Below, piece after piece: positions 55,176 through 63,581 of a DNA stretch of 64,000 nucleotides. Origin of the DNA: Luteimonas kalidii (GTDB lineage Bacteria; Pseudomonadota; Gammaproteobacteria; Xanthomonadales; Xanthomonadaceae). Both the position numbers and the translations under genes were made by a program. Location of the stretch: contig NZ_JARXRO010000016.1 of assembly GCF_029887935.1 (NCBI RefSeq), positions 191,257 through 255,256 on the forward strand, read 5' to 3'. The notes under the pieces were generated by a model, which saw only the letters and a program-made list of their open reading frames with translations, did not search any database and was not told the DNA's origin. Within the stretch, counting starts at the first letter, position 1; each line of letters opens with the position of its first letter.

Positions 55176-56087
55176 ATGAGCGCCGCGCCCGGGACGATCG
55201 CACGCCTGGCGGTCGACAGCCGCTGCCAGCTGGGCGAGGGCATCGTCTGGGACGACCGCGCGCAGTGCCTGTACTGGACCGACATCCTCTCGCGCCGGCT
55301 ATGGCGCCACGTGCCCGACAGCGGCGCGACAGAGGCGTGGGACGTACCCGAAGCGCTGGGCTGCCTGGCGCTGTGCGACGACGGCCGGCTGCTGCTGGCG
55401 CTGGCCAAGTCCATCCGCATCGCCGACGCACCGGTCGCGGGCGAGCCGCTCGCGCTGCGCACGCTGGCGCCGCTGGAAGTCGCGCTCGGCGCGTCCACCC
55501 GCAGCAACGACGGCCGCTGCGACCGCGACGGCCACTTCGTGTTCGGCACCAAGGACGAGACCGGCGCCACGCCGCCGCTGGGCCGCTTCTACCAGTTCTC
55601 CACCGCGCACGGCCTGCGTCCCCTGCCGCTGCCGCCGGCCACGGTGCCGAACTCGCTCTGCTTCTCGCCCGACGGCCGCACGCTGTACTGGTGCGACTCG
55701 GTGCAGCCGCGCATCTGGTGCGGCGACTACGACGCGCAGCGCGCGCAGGTGTCGCACCCGCGCGTATTCGCCGGGGTCGAGGGCGGCAAGGCGCCGGACG
55801 GTTCGACCGTCGATGCCGCCGGCGGGGTGTGGAACGCGCACTGGGACGGCGCGCGTGCGGTGCGCTACGCGCCCGACGGCGCGGTCGACCGTATCGTCGC
55901 GATCCCGGCCGGGCGTCCCTCGTGCTGCGCGATCGGCGGCGCGGCGCTCGATACGTTGTACGTCACCACCGCGCGCGAGGACCTGGACGACGACCAGCTC
56001 GCGCGCACGCCCGAGGCCGGCGGCGTGTTCGCCCTGACGCTGGCGCCCGGCGCCGGTCTGCCCGAAGCGCGGCTGCGCACCGCATGA
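55176..56087 (+). CDS. SMP-30/gluconolactonase family lactonase
   Basis: A 303-residue six-bladed beta-propeller lactonase. Metal and active-site motifs are CQLGEGIVWDD (Glu), ASTRSNDGRCDRDGHFVFGT (Asn), TVPNSLCFSPDGRTLYWCD (Asn) and KAPDGSTVDAAGGVW (Asp). From its position between galactonate dehydratase and KDGal kinase it should open D-galactono-1,4- or 1,5-lactone to galactonate; L-arabinonolactone is also possible given the GH43 in the operon. Its stop overlaps the next start (ATGA). Confidence 0.88.
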   Translation: MSAAPGTIARLAVDSRCQLGEGIVWDDRAQCLYWTDILSRRLWRHVPDSGATEAWDVPEALGCLALCDDGRLLLALAKSIRIADAPVAGEPLALRTLAPLEVALGASTRSNDGRCDRDGHFVFGTKDETGATPPLGRFYQFSTAHGLRPLPLPPATVPNSLCFSPDGRTLYWCDSVQPRIWCGDYDAQRAQVSHPRVFAGVEGGKAPDGSTVDAAGGVWNAHWDGARAVRYAPDGAVDRIVAIPAGRPSCCAIGGAALDTLYVTTAREDLDDDQLARTPEAGGVFALTLAPGAGLPEARLRTA

Positions 56088-57019
56088 TCGCGGTCGACTG
56101 GGGCAGCACCCACCTGCGTCTGTACCGCATCGACGCCGACGGCACGCTGCGCGAACGCCGCCGCAGCGACCGGGGCACGCAGGCCAGTCGCGACCGCCAT
56201 GGCGAAGTGCTGGCCGAGGCGCTCGTCGGCTGGGACGACGACACCGTCCTGCTGTGCGGCATGGTCGGCGCGCGCGGCGGCTGGCACGAGATGCCGTACC
56301 TGGACTGCCCCACCGGGCTGGACGACCTGGCCGCGGGACTGCAGCGCATCCATCCGCCGGGCTTCGAGGATCGCGCCCTGTGGCTGGTGCCCGGGCTGCG
56401 CGATACCGTCTCCGACCTGGTGCCCGATGCGATGCGCGGCGAGGAAACCCAGCTCGCCGCGCTGCTCGACGTGCTGCCCGGCGGCGTGCACCGGGTGTGC
56501 CTGCCCGGCACCCACAGCAAGTGGGTGACGATCCACGACGGCCGCATTCAGCGCATCCACACCGCGATGACCGGCGAGGTGTACGCGCTGCTGCGCACGC
56601 ACAGCCTGCTCGGCGCGCTGATGTCGGGAGACGACGGCCGCTTCGACGGCTATGCCTTCGATGCCGGCCTGCGGCGCAGCGGCGATGCCGGTGGACTGCT
56701 GCACCACCTGTTCGGCGTGCGCACCACCGGGCTGTCGGGCGAGTTCGGCGAGAGCGCGCTGCCCTCGTACCTGTCCGGCCTGCTGATCGGACACGAGCTG
56801 CGCGGCGGGGCGCTGTCGCAGAAAGGTCCGCGCCCGGCGCAGATCCACCTGGTCGGCAGCGAACGCCTGCTCGCGGCGTATGCGCGTGCGCTCACCACGC
56901 TCGACATCGGCGTGCAGCGCCATCCCGAAGACCTCGCCGCGCGTGGCCTGCATGCACTGTGGCGGCGCCGGACCGACACCGTCGCGGCCACCTCGCCGAC
57001 CGCACTCGCCACGGACTGA
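56084..57019 (+). CDS. dgoK: 2-dehydro-3-deoxygalactonokinase
   Basis: Phosphorylates KDGal to KDPGal with ATP. The 311-residue ASKHA-fold kinase starts MIAVDWGSTHLRLYRI (phosphate-1 loop) and has CGMVGARGGWHEMPY, the DgoK motif CLPGTHSKWVTI, TAMTGEVYALLRTHSLLG and PSYLSGLLIGHEL. The ATG overlaps the lactonase stop by four bases; open frame upstream is not coding. The GH43 gene starts 6 bases downstream. Confidence 0.94.
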   Translation: MIAVDWGSTHLRLYRIDADGTLRERRRSDRGTQASRDRHGEVLAEALVGWDDDTVLLCGMVGARGGWHEMPYLDCPTGLDDLAAGLQRIHPPGFEDRALWLVPGLRDTVSDLVPDAMRGEETQLAALLDVLPGGVHRVCLPGTHSKWVTIHDGRIQRIHTAMTGEVYALLRTHSLLGALMSGDDGRFDGYAFDAGLRRSGDAGGLLHHLFGVRTTGLSGEFGESALPSYLSGLLIGHELRGGALSQKGPRPAQIHLVGSERLLAAYARALTTLDIGVQRHPEDLAARGLHALWRRRTDTVAATSPTALATD

Positions 57020-57025
57020 CCCGCC

Positions 57026-58723
57026 ATGCGCCGATCCGCCGCCGCCCTGCTCGCCCTGCTCCTGGCCGCTGGCGGCGCCCGCGCCGGCGAGGCGCGGTTC
57101 CTGCGCGTGGACTACCAGGGCGACGACGGCCGCCCCGTGCCCGGCGCAACGCAGTTCGCCAACCCGGTCATCGCCGGCTTCTACCCCGACCCGTCCGCGA
57201 TCCGCGTCGGCGAGGACTACTACCTGGTCACCTCGAGCTTCGGCTACTTCCCCGGGCTTCCGGTGTTCCACAGCACCGACCTGGTGTCGTGGCGGCAGGT
57301 CGGCAACGCCATCGACCGCGTCGGCCAGATGCCCTACGGCGAGGGCGAGGCGCTGACCCGCGGCCTGTTCGCGGCAACCATCAGCCACCATGACGGCACG
57401 TTTTACATCGCCAACACCTGCTTCTACTGCCCCGGCCGCGGCATGGGCAATTTCGTCATCACCGCGCGCGATCCGGCCGGGCCCTGGTCGGACCCGGCGT
57501 GGCTGGAGCTCGACGGCATCGACCCGTCGATCTTCTTCGACGACGACGGCCGCGCCTGGCTGGTCAACAACGGCGTGCCCGAAGGCGAGATGCGCTATGA
57601 CGGTCACCGCGCGATCTTCATCCAGCAGTTCGACGCGAAGACGCTGTCGCTGGTGGGGCCCCGCCTGCAGCTGGTCGATGCCGGCGTCGACCCGGCCAGC
57701 AACCCGGAGCACGTGGAAGGCCCGCACGTGTTCAAGCACGACGGCTGGTACTACCTCACCGCGGCCGAGGGCGGCACCGGCGAACAGCATGCGCAGATGA
57801 TCTGGCGCAGCCGCAGCGTCACCGGGCCGTACGAGGCGTGGACGGGCAACCCGACGCTCACCCAGCGCGACCTCGATCCCGCGCGTCCCGACCCGGTCAC
57901 CTCCACCGGCCACGCGCAGTTCGTGCGCGCGCAGGACGACACCTGGTGGGCGGTGTTCCTCGCCACCCGCCCCTACCGCGGCAACCAGTACAACCTCGGC
58001 CGCGAGACCTTCCTGCTGCCGGTGCAGTGGCGCGACGGCTGGCCGGTGATCCTGCCGCGCGGCGAAGCCGTGCCGGCCGTGCCGGAGCGTCCGTCCCTGC
58101 CGCGAGGCGAGGCGCTGCCACGCCCCACCAGCGGACCGATGGCATGGTCCGAAGCGTTCGGGTCCGCGCAACTGCCGCCGCAGTGGGTACTGCTCGATCC
58201 GCCGGCACGACCGTGGTTCGCCACCGGCGCCGGGGGCCTGCGCATCACGCCCTCCGCCACGCCGCTCGGCGGACACGGCCACGGCGCCAACCAGCCGTCG
58301 TACGTCGGCCACCGCCTGCAGCACCATCGCGCCACGTTCTCCACCACGCTCGATCCGCGCAGTCTCGACGCCGGCGAACTCGCGGGACTCGCACTGCTGC
58401 AGAACGAGCAGGCGCACTACATCGCGGCGCTCGAGCGCGGCGCCGACGCCGCCGCACTGGTGCTGCTGCGGCGTACCGGCGAGGACGAGTCCGAACACGG
58501 CGGCGAACTCGCGCGCATCGCACTGCCCGCACTGCCGGCGCAGGTGTCGCTGCGCTTCCGCCTCGCCGCGCCCCGGCTGGACATCGACTACGCACTGGAC
58601 GGCGGCGAGTGGCAGCCACTGGCCGCCGATCTCGACGCCAGCCTGCTCAGCGTCGACATCGCAGGCGGCTTCATCGGCAACACCTTCGGCCCGTATGCGG
58701 TGAAGCGGGCAGGCGCGCCGTAG
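57026..58723 (+). CDS. GH43 family glycosidase (arabinofuranosidase/xylosidase type)
   Basis: A 565-residue exported enzyme with a signal peptide (about 1-20, ending GARAG). The five-bladed propeller has ANPVIAGFYPDPSAIRVGED (base Asp), LDGIDPSIFFDDDG (second Asp) and HVEGPHVFKHDGWYYL (acid Glu). A C-terminal beta-sandwich (about 370-560) has GHRLQHHRATFSTTL and GFIGNTFGPYAVK, as in two-domain GH43 enzymes. Removal of arabinofuranose from xyloglucan or another hemicellulose is likely; exact specificity cannot be told. It sits 6 bases after dgoK, tying a secreted glycosidase to the galactonate operon. Confidence 0.9.
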   Translation: MRRSAAALLALLLAAGGARAGEARFLRVDYQGDDGRPVPGATQFANPVIAGFYPDPSAIRVGEDYYLVTSSFGYFPGLPVFHSTDLVSWRQVGNAIDRVGQMPYGEGEALTRGLFAATISHHDGTFYIANTCFYCPGRGMGNFVITARDPAGPWSDPAWLELDGIDPSIFFDDDGRAWLVNNGVPEGEMRYDGHRAIFIQQFDAKTLSLVGPRLQLVDAGVDPASNPEHVEGPHVFKHDGWYYLTAAEGGTGEQHAQMIWRSRSVTGPYEAWTGNPTLTQRDLDPARPDPVTSTGHAQFVRAQDDTWWAVFLATRPYRGNQYNLGRETFLLPVQWRDGWPVILPRGEAVPAVPERPSLPRGEALPRPTSGPMAWSEAFGSAQLPPQWVLLDPPARPWFATGAGGLRITPSATPLGGHGHGANQPSYVGHRLQHHRATFSTTLDPRSLDAGELAGLALLQNEQAHYIAALERGADAAALVLLRRTGEDESEHGGELARIALPALPAQVSLRFRLAAPRLDIDYALDGGEWQPLAADLDASLLSVDIAGGFIGNTFGPYAVKRAGAP

Positions 58724-59078
58724 CACCTGTTCAAGGCGGTCGCCGCGGACGCCGTCGCCGGCCCTCACTGCCCGCATTCGCCCCTTTGAGCCACCCTCCC
58801 CCCGTGAAGCGGGCGAAGGCAGGAAACGCGCATCCCGTTCACCCGCTCTGGACGCCACGTCCGATCCACGCGGGTAGAGTCGAGCCATGCATCGCCGGCA
58901 TCCGGCGGGGATGCCCGCCCGGCCAGCGACGCCCGCATGCACGGCGCCGCCGCACGCGCCGTACCGCGACACGAGTCGCCGCGGTGTCTCGCCGGCCGCC
59001 GCAGGCCGCTCCCCGCCCGCTGCAGCCGCTGCACGCGCTCGCCGCCAGCCGAGCGCACGTTCCGACAGGAGAAACCCG
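58724..59078. other. Intergenic region with REP-like motif
   Basis: No gene is supported. CCACCCTCCCCCCGTGAAGC at about 58791 belongs to the REP-like family. The open frame across this region lacks family features up to the DUF305 start. Confidence 0.5.
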
Positions 59079-59540
59079 ATGGACAAGTACCTCCGCTTCG
59101 GCCTGATGATCGCTACCTCGACCGTGGTCATGTTCGCCCTGATGTACCTGCACACCTATGCGCCGGGACATGTGTTCTTCTCCGAAACCCGCGCGTACAT
59201 GGCGCTGATCATGGGCGCCTCGATGGCGGTGGTGATGCTGCTGTTCATGCTGCACATGTACGACGACCGCAGGAAGAACGCGATGGTCATCGTCGCCGCC
59301 GTCGTGGTGTTCGCAGGTGCGCTGTGGCTGGTGCGCAGCCAGCGCACGGTGGACGACGTGTCCTTCATGCGCGCGATGATTCCCCACCATTCGATCGCCA
59401 TCCTGACGAGCGAACGCGCGCAGATCCGGGATCCGCGCGTCCGGGCGCTGGCGGACGAGATCATCGAGGCGCAGCGGCGCGAGATCGGCGAGATGAAGGG
59501 GTTGATCGATGAACTGGAAAGCGATGCCGCGCGAAGGTGA
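59079..59540 (+). CDS. DUF305 membrane protein
   Basis: A 153-residue protein with three hydrophobic segments (about 7-24, 34-54 and 62-80) followed by a DUF305 domain with the motif FMRAMIPHHSIAILTSE and EIIEAQRREIGEM. The paired His of this family are thought to bind metals, often copper, but no function is established. AGGAG lies before the ATG at 59079. It converges on the ETF-QO gene. Confidence 0.87.
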   Translation: MDKYLRFGLMIATSTVVMFALMYLHTYAPGHVFFSETRAYMALIMGASMAVVMLLFMLHMYDDRRKNAMVIVAAVVVFAGALWLVRSQRTVDDVSFMRAMIPHHSIAILTSERAQIRDPRVRALADEIIEAQRREIGEMKGLIDELESDAARR

Positions 59541-59879
59541 TTGTGACGGTCGACGCGAGCGATGCGGCCCTGGACTGGGCGCCTGCCCCCATCCGGCATG
59601 CGACCTTTCCTTCCAAGCTCACGGTGGAAGGTGGCCGAAGGGCCGGATGGGGGGTCGTGACGTGGCAGCTGAGCCTGCCCCATCCGCCTTCGGCACCTTC
59701 ACCCCGTGGAACGGGGAAGGGAACAGACGCACGTCGTGACGAAACGTATCCACCGGGACACTCGAAGGCGGACGCCGCGTGGCGGTAGGGGACGGCAGTG
59801 AGAGCGACGGCTCGCGCCCGGCAACGGAGGCGTCGCGACGGCTGACGCCCGGCGAAGCAGCGGAGCGCAGGCGCGACCG
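59541..59879. repeat. Intergenic region with three REP-like motifs
   Basis: GCCCCCATCCGG (59586) and its complement near 59639-59660 form an inverted pair around TTCCAAGCTCACGGTGG. A further direct copy, CCCCATCCGCCTTCGGCACC, starts at 59679. No gene is supported. The pair could act as a bidirectional terminator between the two convergent genes. Confidence 0.65.
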
Positions 59880-61562
59880 CTACATCCCCGCGTAGTTCGG
59901 ACCGCCGCCGCCCTGCGGGGCCACCCAGACGATGTTCTGGGTGGGGTCCTTGATGTCGCAGGTCTTGCAGTGCACGCAGTTGGCGAAATTGATCTGCAGC
60001 CGCTCGTGGCCCGGCTCGCCGACGAACTCGTACACCGCCGCCGGGCAGTAGCGCGCCTCCGGGCCGGCGTACTGCTTCAGGTTCACCTCGACCGGAATCG
60101 ACGCATCCTTGAGCGTGAGATGGCTCGGCTGGTTCTCGTCGTGGTGGGTGCTGGACAGGAACACCGAGCTCAGGCGATCGAACGTGAGCACGCCGTCGGG
60201 CTTGGGGTACGCGATCTTCGCGTGCTGCGCGGCCGGTTCCAGGCAGGCGTGGTCGGGCGTGTCGCGATGCAGGGTCCACGGCGGGTTGCGGATGCCCAGG
60301 CGCGGCAGCAGCCACTGCTCGATGCCGGTCATCAGCGTGGCCAGCGTGCGGCCCTTCTTGAACCACTGCTTGAAGTTCTTCGACTGCTTCAGCTCCTCAT
60401 GCAGCCAGCTGGACTCGAACGCCTCGGGATACGCCGACAGTTCATCGTGCGCGCGGCCTTCGCCCAGCGCGGCGAACGCGGCCTCGGCGGCGAGCATGCC
60501 GGTCTTGAGCGCGGCATGGCTGCCCTTGATGCGGCTGGCGTTGAGCGTGCCCGCCTCGCAGCCGACCAGCGCGCCGCCGGGGAACACCAGCTTCGGCAGC
60601 GACAGCAGGCCGCCGGCTGTGATCGCGCGCGCGCCGTAGCCGATGCGCTTGCCGTCTTCGAGGTGCTTGCGGATCGACGGATGCGTCTTCCAGCGCTGGA
60701 ATTCCTCGAACGGGCTCAGGTACGGGTTGCGGTAGTCCAGCCCGACCACGAAGCCGACCGCGATTTTTCCGTCCTCGGCGTGGTACAGAAAGGAGCCGCC
60801 GTAGGTGTCGTCGGGCAGCGGCCAGCCGGCGGTATGCACCACCAGGCCCGGCTGGTGCTTCGCAGGATCCGCCTGCCACAGTTCCTTGATGCCGATGCCG
60901 TAGCTCTGCGGATCGCGCCCCTGGTCGAGGCCGAACCTTTCGATCAGGCGCCGGCCGAGATGTCCGCGCGAGCCTTCGGCGAAGATGGTGTACTTCGCGT
61001 GCAACTCCATGCCGAGCTGGAAGTCCGCGGTGGGCTCGCCGTCCTTGCCCAGGCCCAGGTTGCCGGTGGCCACGCCGCGCACCGCGCCGCCGTCGGCGTA
61101 CAGCACCTCGTCGGCGGCGAAGCCTGCGAAGATCTCCACGCCCAGGCTTTCGGCCTGTGCGCTGAGCCAGCGCGTCACCGCGCCCAGCGACACGACAAAG
61201 TTGCCGTGGTTGCGGAAGCAGTCCGGCAGCAGGAACGCGGGCGTCGATTTCGCACCGGTCTCGTCGAGAAACAGGAACTCGTCGTCCGAGACCGCCTGCT
61301 TGAGCGGCGCGCCCTGCGATTGCCAGTCGGGGAACAGTTCGGTCAGCGCGCGCGGATCCATGATCGCGCCCGAGAGGATGTGCGCGCCCGGCTCGGAGCC
61401 CTTCTCCAGCACGCACACCGACACATCGCGCGCGTGCTCGGCGGCCAGCTGCTTCAGGCGGATCGCCGTGGCCAGACCGCCCGGCCCCGCCCCCACCACC
61501 ACCACGTCGTACTCCATCGACTCGCGGGGTCCGTAGGTGCTGAGCAGGTCTTCGGGCGTCAT
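59880..61562 (-). CDS. Electron transfer flavoprotein-ubiquinone oxidoreductase
   Basis: A 560-residue membrane-bound flavoprotein that passes electrons from ETF to ubiquinone, linking fatty acid and amino acid oxidation to respiration. It has the FAD-binding VVVVGAGPGGLATAIRLKQL, the middle ubiquinone domain (EGSRGHLGRRLIERFGLD, LPDDTYGGSFLYHAEDGKI) and the C-terminal [4Fe-4S] site CPAAVYEF with INFANCVHCKTCDIKDP. The length is that of the family. No etfAB genes are in the window. It diverges from queD. Confidence 0.96.
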   Translation of the reverse strand: MTPEDLLSTYGPRESMEYDVVVVGAGPGGLATAIRLKQLAAEHARDVSVCVLEKGSEPGAHILSGAIMDPRALTELFPDWQSQGAPLKQAVSDDEFLFLDETGAKSTPAFLLPDCFRNHGNFVVSLGAVTRWLSAQAESLGVEIFAGFAADEVLYADGGAVRGVATGNLGLGKDGEPTADFQLGMELHAKYTIFAEGSRGHLGRRLIERFGLDQGRDPQSYGIGIKELWQADPAKHQPGLVVHTAGWPLPDDTYGGSFLYHAEDGKIAVGFVVGLDYRNPYLSPFEEFQRWKTHPSIRKHLEDGKRIGYGARAITAGGLLSLPKLVFPGGALVGCEAGTLNASRIKGSHAALKTGMLAAEAAFAALGEGRAHDELSAYPEAFESSWLHEELKQSKNFKQWFKKGRTLATLMTGIEQWLLPRLGIRNPPWTLHRDTPDHACLEPAAQHAKIAYPKPDGVLTFDRLSSVFLSSTHHDENQPSHLTLKDASIPVEVNLKQYAGPEARYCPAAVYEFVGEPGHERLQINFANCVHCKTCDIKDPTQNIVWVAPQGGGGPNYAGM

Positions 61563-61811
61563 CGGCTTTGCTCCTCGCGGGGCATGGCGGTGGTCAGGAA
61601 GGGCATCCGGCGCGCGCTACGCGGCCCTGATACCGGGCCGCAATCGTAACGTACGCCCGCGCATCGCCCGCGTGAGCCGCAGGGCGACCCGTCACCGCAG
61701 GCAGCGCGCACGGCATCCGGCGGACGCAGCGCCGCGTGCGCATCCGCCGCGCCCCGCCAGCCAGGCGCGGCCACCGTTGCCGGCGCCTGGCGATGCGCGG
61801 AGAATCCCGCG

Positions 61812-62174
61812 ATGGACATCTTCAAGAGCTTCACCCTGGAAGCCGCGCACCGGCTGCCCAACGTGCCGCCAGGGCACAAGTGCGCGCGCCTGCACGGACA
61901 TTCGTTCCGGGTCGAGCTGCACGTGAGCGGCGAGCCCGGCGCGGAGACCGGCTGGGTCATGGACTTCGCCGACATCAAGGCCGCCTTCCGGCCGCTGTAC
62001 GACCAGCTCGACCACCACTACCTCAACGACGTGCCCGGCCTGGAGAATCCGACCAGCGAGCGGCTGGCGATCTGGATCTGGGAGCGCCTGCGCCCGGTCC
62101 TGCCCCTGCTCAGCGCAGTCGTGGTCCACGAAACCTGCACTTCGGGCTGCCGCTACACCGGCGAGAGTCCTTAA
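61812..62174 (+). CDS. queD: 6-carboxytetrahydropterin synthase
   Basis: Makes 6-carboxy-tetrahydropterin from dihydroneopterin triphosphate, an early step to queuosine. The 120-residue T-fold enzyme shows zinc ligands in LEAAHRLPN and CARLHGHSF with the catalytic Cys, [29 protein letters not shown] and VHETCTSGC. No other queuosine genes are close by. The ATG at 61812 gives the usual [13 protein letters not shown] start. Confidence 0.95.
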   Translation: MDIFKSFTLEAAHRLPNVPPGHKCARLHGHSFRVELHVSGEPGAETGWVMDFADIKAAFRPLYDQLDHHYLNDVPGLENPTSERLAIWIWERLRPVLPLLSAVVVHETCTSGCRYTGESP

Positions 62175-62228
62175 GTCATTGATTCCAAAAACAAACTGAA
62201 CAGGTCTACGCGAAGCTCGGAAAATATG

Positions 62229-62257
62229 TTGCATCGCAGCAAAAGGCCCGGTATGGT
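62229..62257 (+). promoter_or_regulatory. Phasin promoter with TTGC-N3-GCAG site
   Basis: TTGCAT (62229-62234) and TATGGT (62252-62257) are 17 bases apart in an AT-richer leader, 53 bases upstream of the phasin ATG. The -35 box overlaps TTGCATCGCAG, close to the CTGC-N3-GCAG site bound by PhaR repressors of other PHA producers. Confidence 0.5.
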
Positions 62258-62309
62258 GCACCGCACAACCCGGCAATTCCGTGCCGGCCACTGATTGCAG
62301 GAGAACACC

Positions 62310-62714
62310 ATGAACTACCAGTACAACGAGCAGTTCGCCACCGCGACGCGTCAGTTCGCCGACACCGCCGCGCGCATCAACCAGCTTGCCCTCGAGAACG
62401 CCCACAAGGTCTTCGGCCTGCAGATGGCGACCCTTGAAGAGAACGCGGAAGCCACCTTCTCGTTCTTCGGTGAAGCGGCCGAAGTGCGCGACTTCGACGG
62501 CATGAAGACCCTGTTCCCGAAGGGCGTGCAGATCGCCCGCGAGAACGTCGAGCGCAGCATCAGCGCCGGCCAGGAAGTCTTCGGTTCCACCGTCAAGACC
62601 AACGAAGCGATCGCCGAGATCGCCAAGTCGCAGCTCGAGTCCGCCACCGTCAAGGCCCAGGCCGAAGCGGAAAAGGTCGTGGCCTCGGCCGCCAAGACGA
62701 CCAAGCGTCGCTGA
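62310..62714 (+). CDS. Phasin family protein
   Basis: A 134-residue, almost entirely helical protein of the phasin family, which coats polyhydroxyalkanoate granules. It has NEQFATATRQFADTAARINQ, NAHKVFGLQMATLEENAEAT and SISAGQEVFGSTVKTNEAI, and an Ala/Lys-rich C-terminus (KVVASAAKTTKRR). GGAG precedes the ATG at 62310. A strong terminator follows. No PHA synthase is in the window, so a role in granules is inferred from family only. Confidence 0.9.
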   Translation: MNYQYNEQFATATRQFADTAARINQLALENAHKVFGLQMATLEENAEATFSFFGEAAEVRDFDGMKTLFPKGVQIARENVERSISAGQEVFGSTVKTNEAIAEIAKSQLESATVKAQAEAEKVVASAAKTTKRR

Positions 62715-62765
62715 TACGGCAATCCCCCAGCCGTCGCCGCCGCCCCTTCGGCGCGTCGACGCAAG

Positions 62766-62796
62766 AACCCGGCAGCGCAGGCTGCCGGGTTTTTTA
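62766..62796 (+). terminator. Rho-independent terminator after the phasin gene
   Basis: AACCCGGCAGC-GCAG-GCTGCCGGGTT forms a perfect 11-bp stem and continues into a T run. Confidence 0.92.
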
Positions 62797-63149
62797 TTGC
62801 CGATGGTTTGCCTGGCCCAGTGCGGGGCGCACGGCATCGCCTTGTCAGCGCACATCCCGTCCTCATGACAACGCCACGGCTTGGTGCGCCCTCAATCCGG
62901 CAGACCCTGAATCACCGACCCGGGACCTGCCGCACGTCCCCCACGCCACCTGCGGCGATCGTCGGCGAGCACGCGGCCAACTCGTCCTGAAAACTGCCCG
63001 CCAGCGCATCCCCACGGACACTGGGATATCAGACACTTTCGACGCGATAAAAAATACCACCCCGCATCCGAAGGCGCAGTATTCCTGCGACGACCGCGAC
63101 AGTTCGCCCGAAGTCCGGTAACCCATTGTCTCCGCGGCGTTTCGTCGCG
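62797..63149. other. Gap before the cassette array, no gene supported
   Basis: No integrase, transposase or other family was recognised in any frame. This is the place where an integron integrase gene would be expected on the minus strand. GC content drops from left to right. Confidence 0.5.
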
Positions 63150-63178
63150 TTGACCAGCCTCATGTGAGACTGAATACT
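63150..63178 (+). promoter_or_regulatory. Pc-like promoter reading into the cassette array
   Basis: TTGACC (63150-63155) and AATACT (63173-63178) are 17 bases apart. They point into the cassettes and lie 35 bases before the first GTTAGGC recombination point (63213-63219). This is the position of the integron cassette promoter. Confidence 0.5.
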
Positions 63179-63212
63179 CCGTGCTACACCCCGCTTGTGG
63201 GGTCTACTAGGT

Positions 63213-63219
63213 GTTAGGC
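63213..63219 (+). other. First GTTAGGC recombination point (attI-like junction)
   Basis: GTTAGGC precedes the first cassette ORF, but the sequence to its left lacks the complementary GCCTAAC and the inner attC boxes, so it is an attI-like or degraded site rather than an attC. A small hairpin ACCCC-gcttgt-GGGGT lies just upstream (63187-63202). Confidence 0.5.
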
Positions 63220-63237
63220 AGCAACTTGGCAAGGACT

Positions 63238-63501
63238 ATGGCTGCTCAGTCTCTCAAATCTTGGTTTGCTCAACTATTCCTATGGCTTGCACTGTTCTCC
63301 GGCATTGCAGGAGCTCTGTGGTTCGCCAATCAGTTTGTGTTTCATAGCTGGGCCGCCTATGCGCCACCAGGCGAGACCGAGTTCCATCTCCGTTGGGCCA
63401 AGGTGTCTGCCGCAGTCGCCATTGTGTTTCTTGCCCTCAGCTCGCTATCCGGCTGGGGCATTGTTGTCATTCGGAGGCTCCGCAGGCAGTCTGCTGCCTA
63501 A
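63238..63501 (+). CDS. Integron cassette 1: small membrane protein
   Basis: An 87-residue protein of unknown function with two hydrophobic segments (about 8-30 and 58-80) and a basic end (IRRLRRQSAA). AAGGA lies just before the ATG. The TAA stop falls inside the GCCTAAC box of the following attC, the usual compact layout of a cassette. GC content is far below the host average. No family is recognised. Confidence 0.75.
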   Translation: MAAQSLKSWFAQLFLWLALFSGIAGALWFANQFVFHSWAAYAPPGETEFHLRWAKVSAAVAIVFLALSSLSGWGIVVIRRLRRQSAA

Positions 63502-63565
63502 CAATTCATTCAAGCCGAACTTGTCCCGCTACGCGGGCCAAGTCGGCTTAATTCTGGTGTTAGGC
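63496..63565 (+). other. attC site 1
   Basis: A 70-base attC. The outer boxes are GCCTAAC (63496-63502) and GTTAGGC (63559-63565), the inner boxes CAAGCCGA (63511-63518) and TCGGCTT (63543-63549). Between them a variable hairpin TGTCCCGC-tac-GCGGGCCA. The asymmetry needed for single-strand recognition is present. Confidence 0.92.
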
Positions 63566-63581
63566 CTCGGAGCAGACGGCA

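Noticed and set aside
55865..59155. A 1096-codon open frame antisense to the lactonase, dgoK and GH43 genes
   Set aside because: Composition typical of an antisense shadow; the plus-strand genes overlap start to stop and show catalytic motifs.
62797..63210. Integron integrase gene or fragment
   Set aside because: No frame on either strand shows tyrosine recombinase motifs; only short Arg-rich frames are open.
63160..63219. A complete attC upstream of cassette 1
   Set aside because: Only the GTTAGGC end is present; the GCCTAAC box and inner CAAGCCGA/TCGGCTT boxes are missing.
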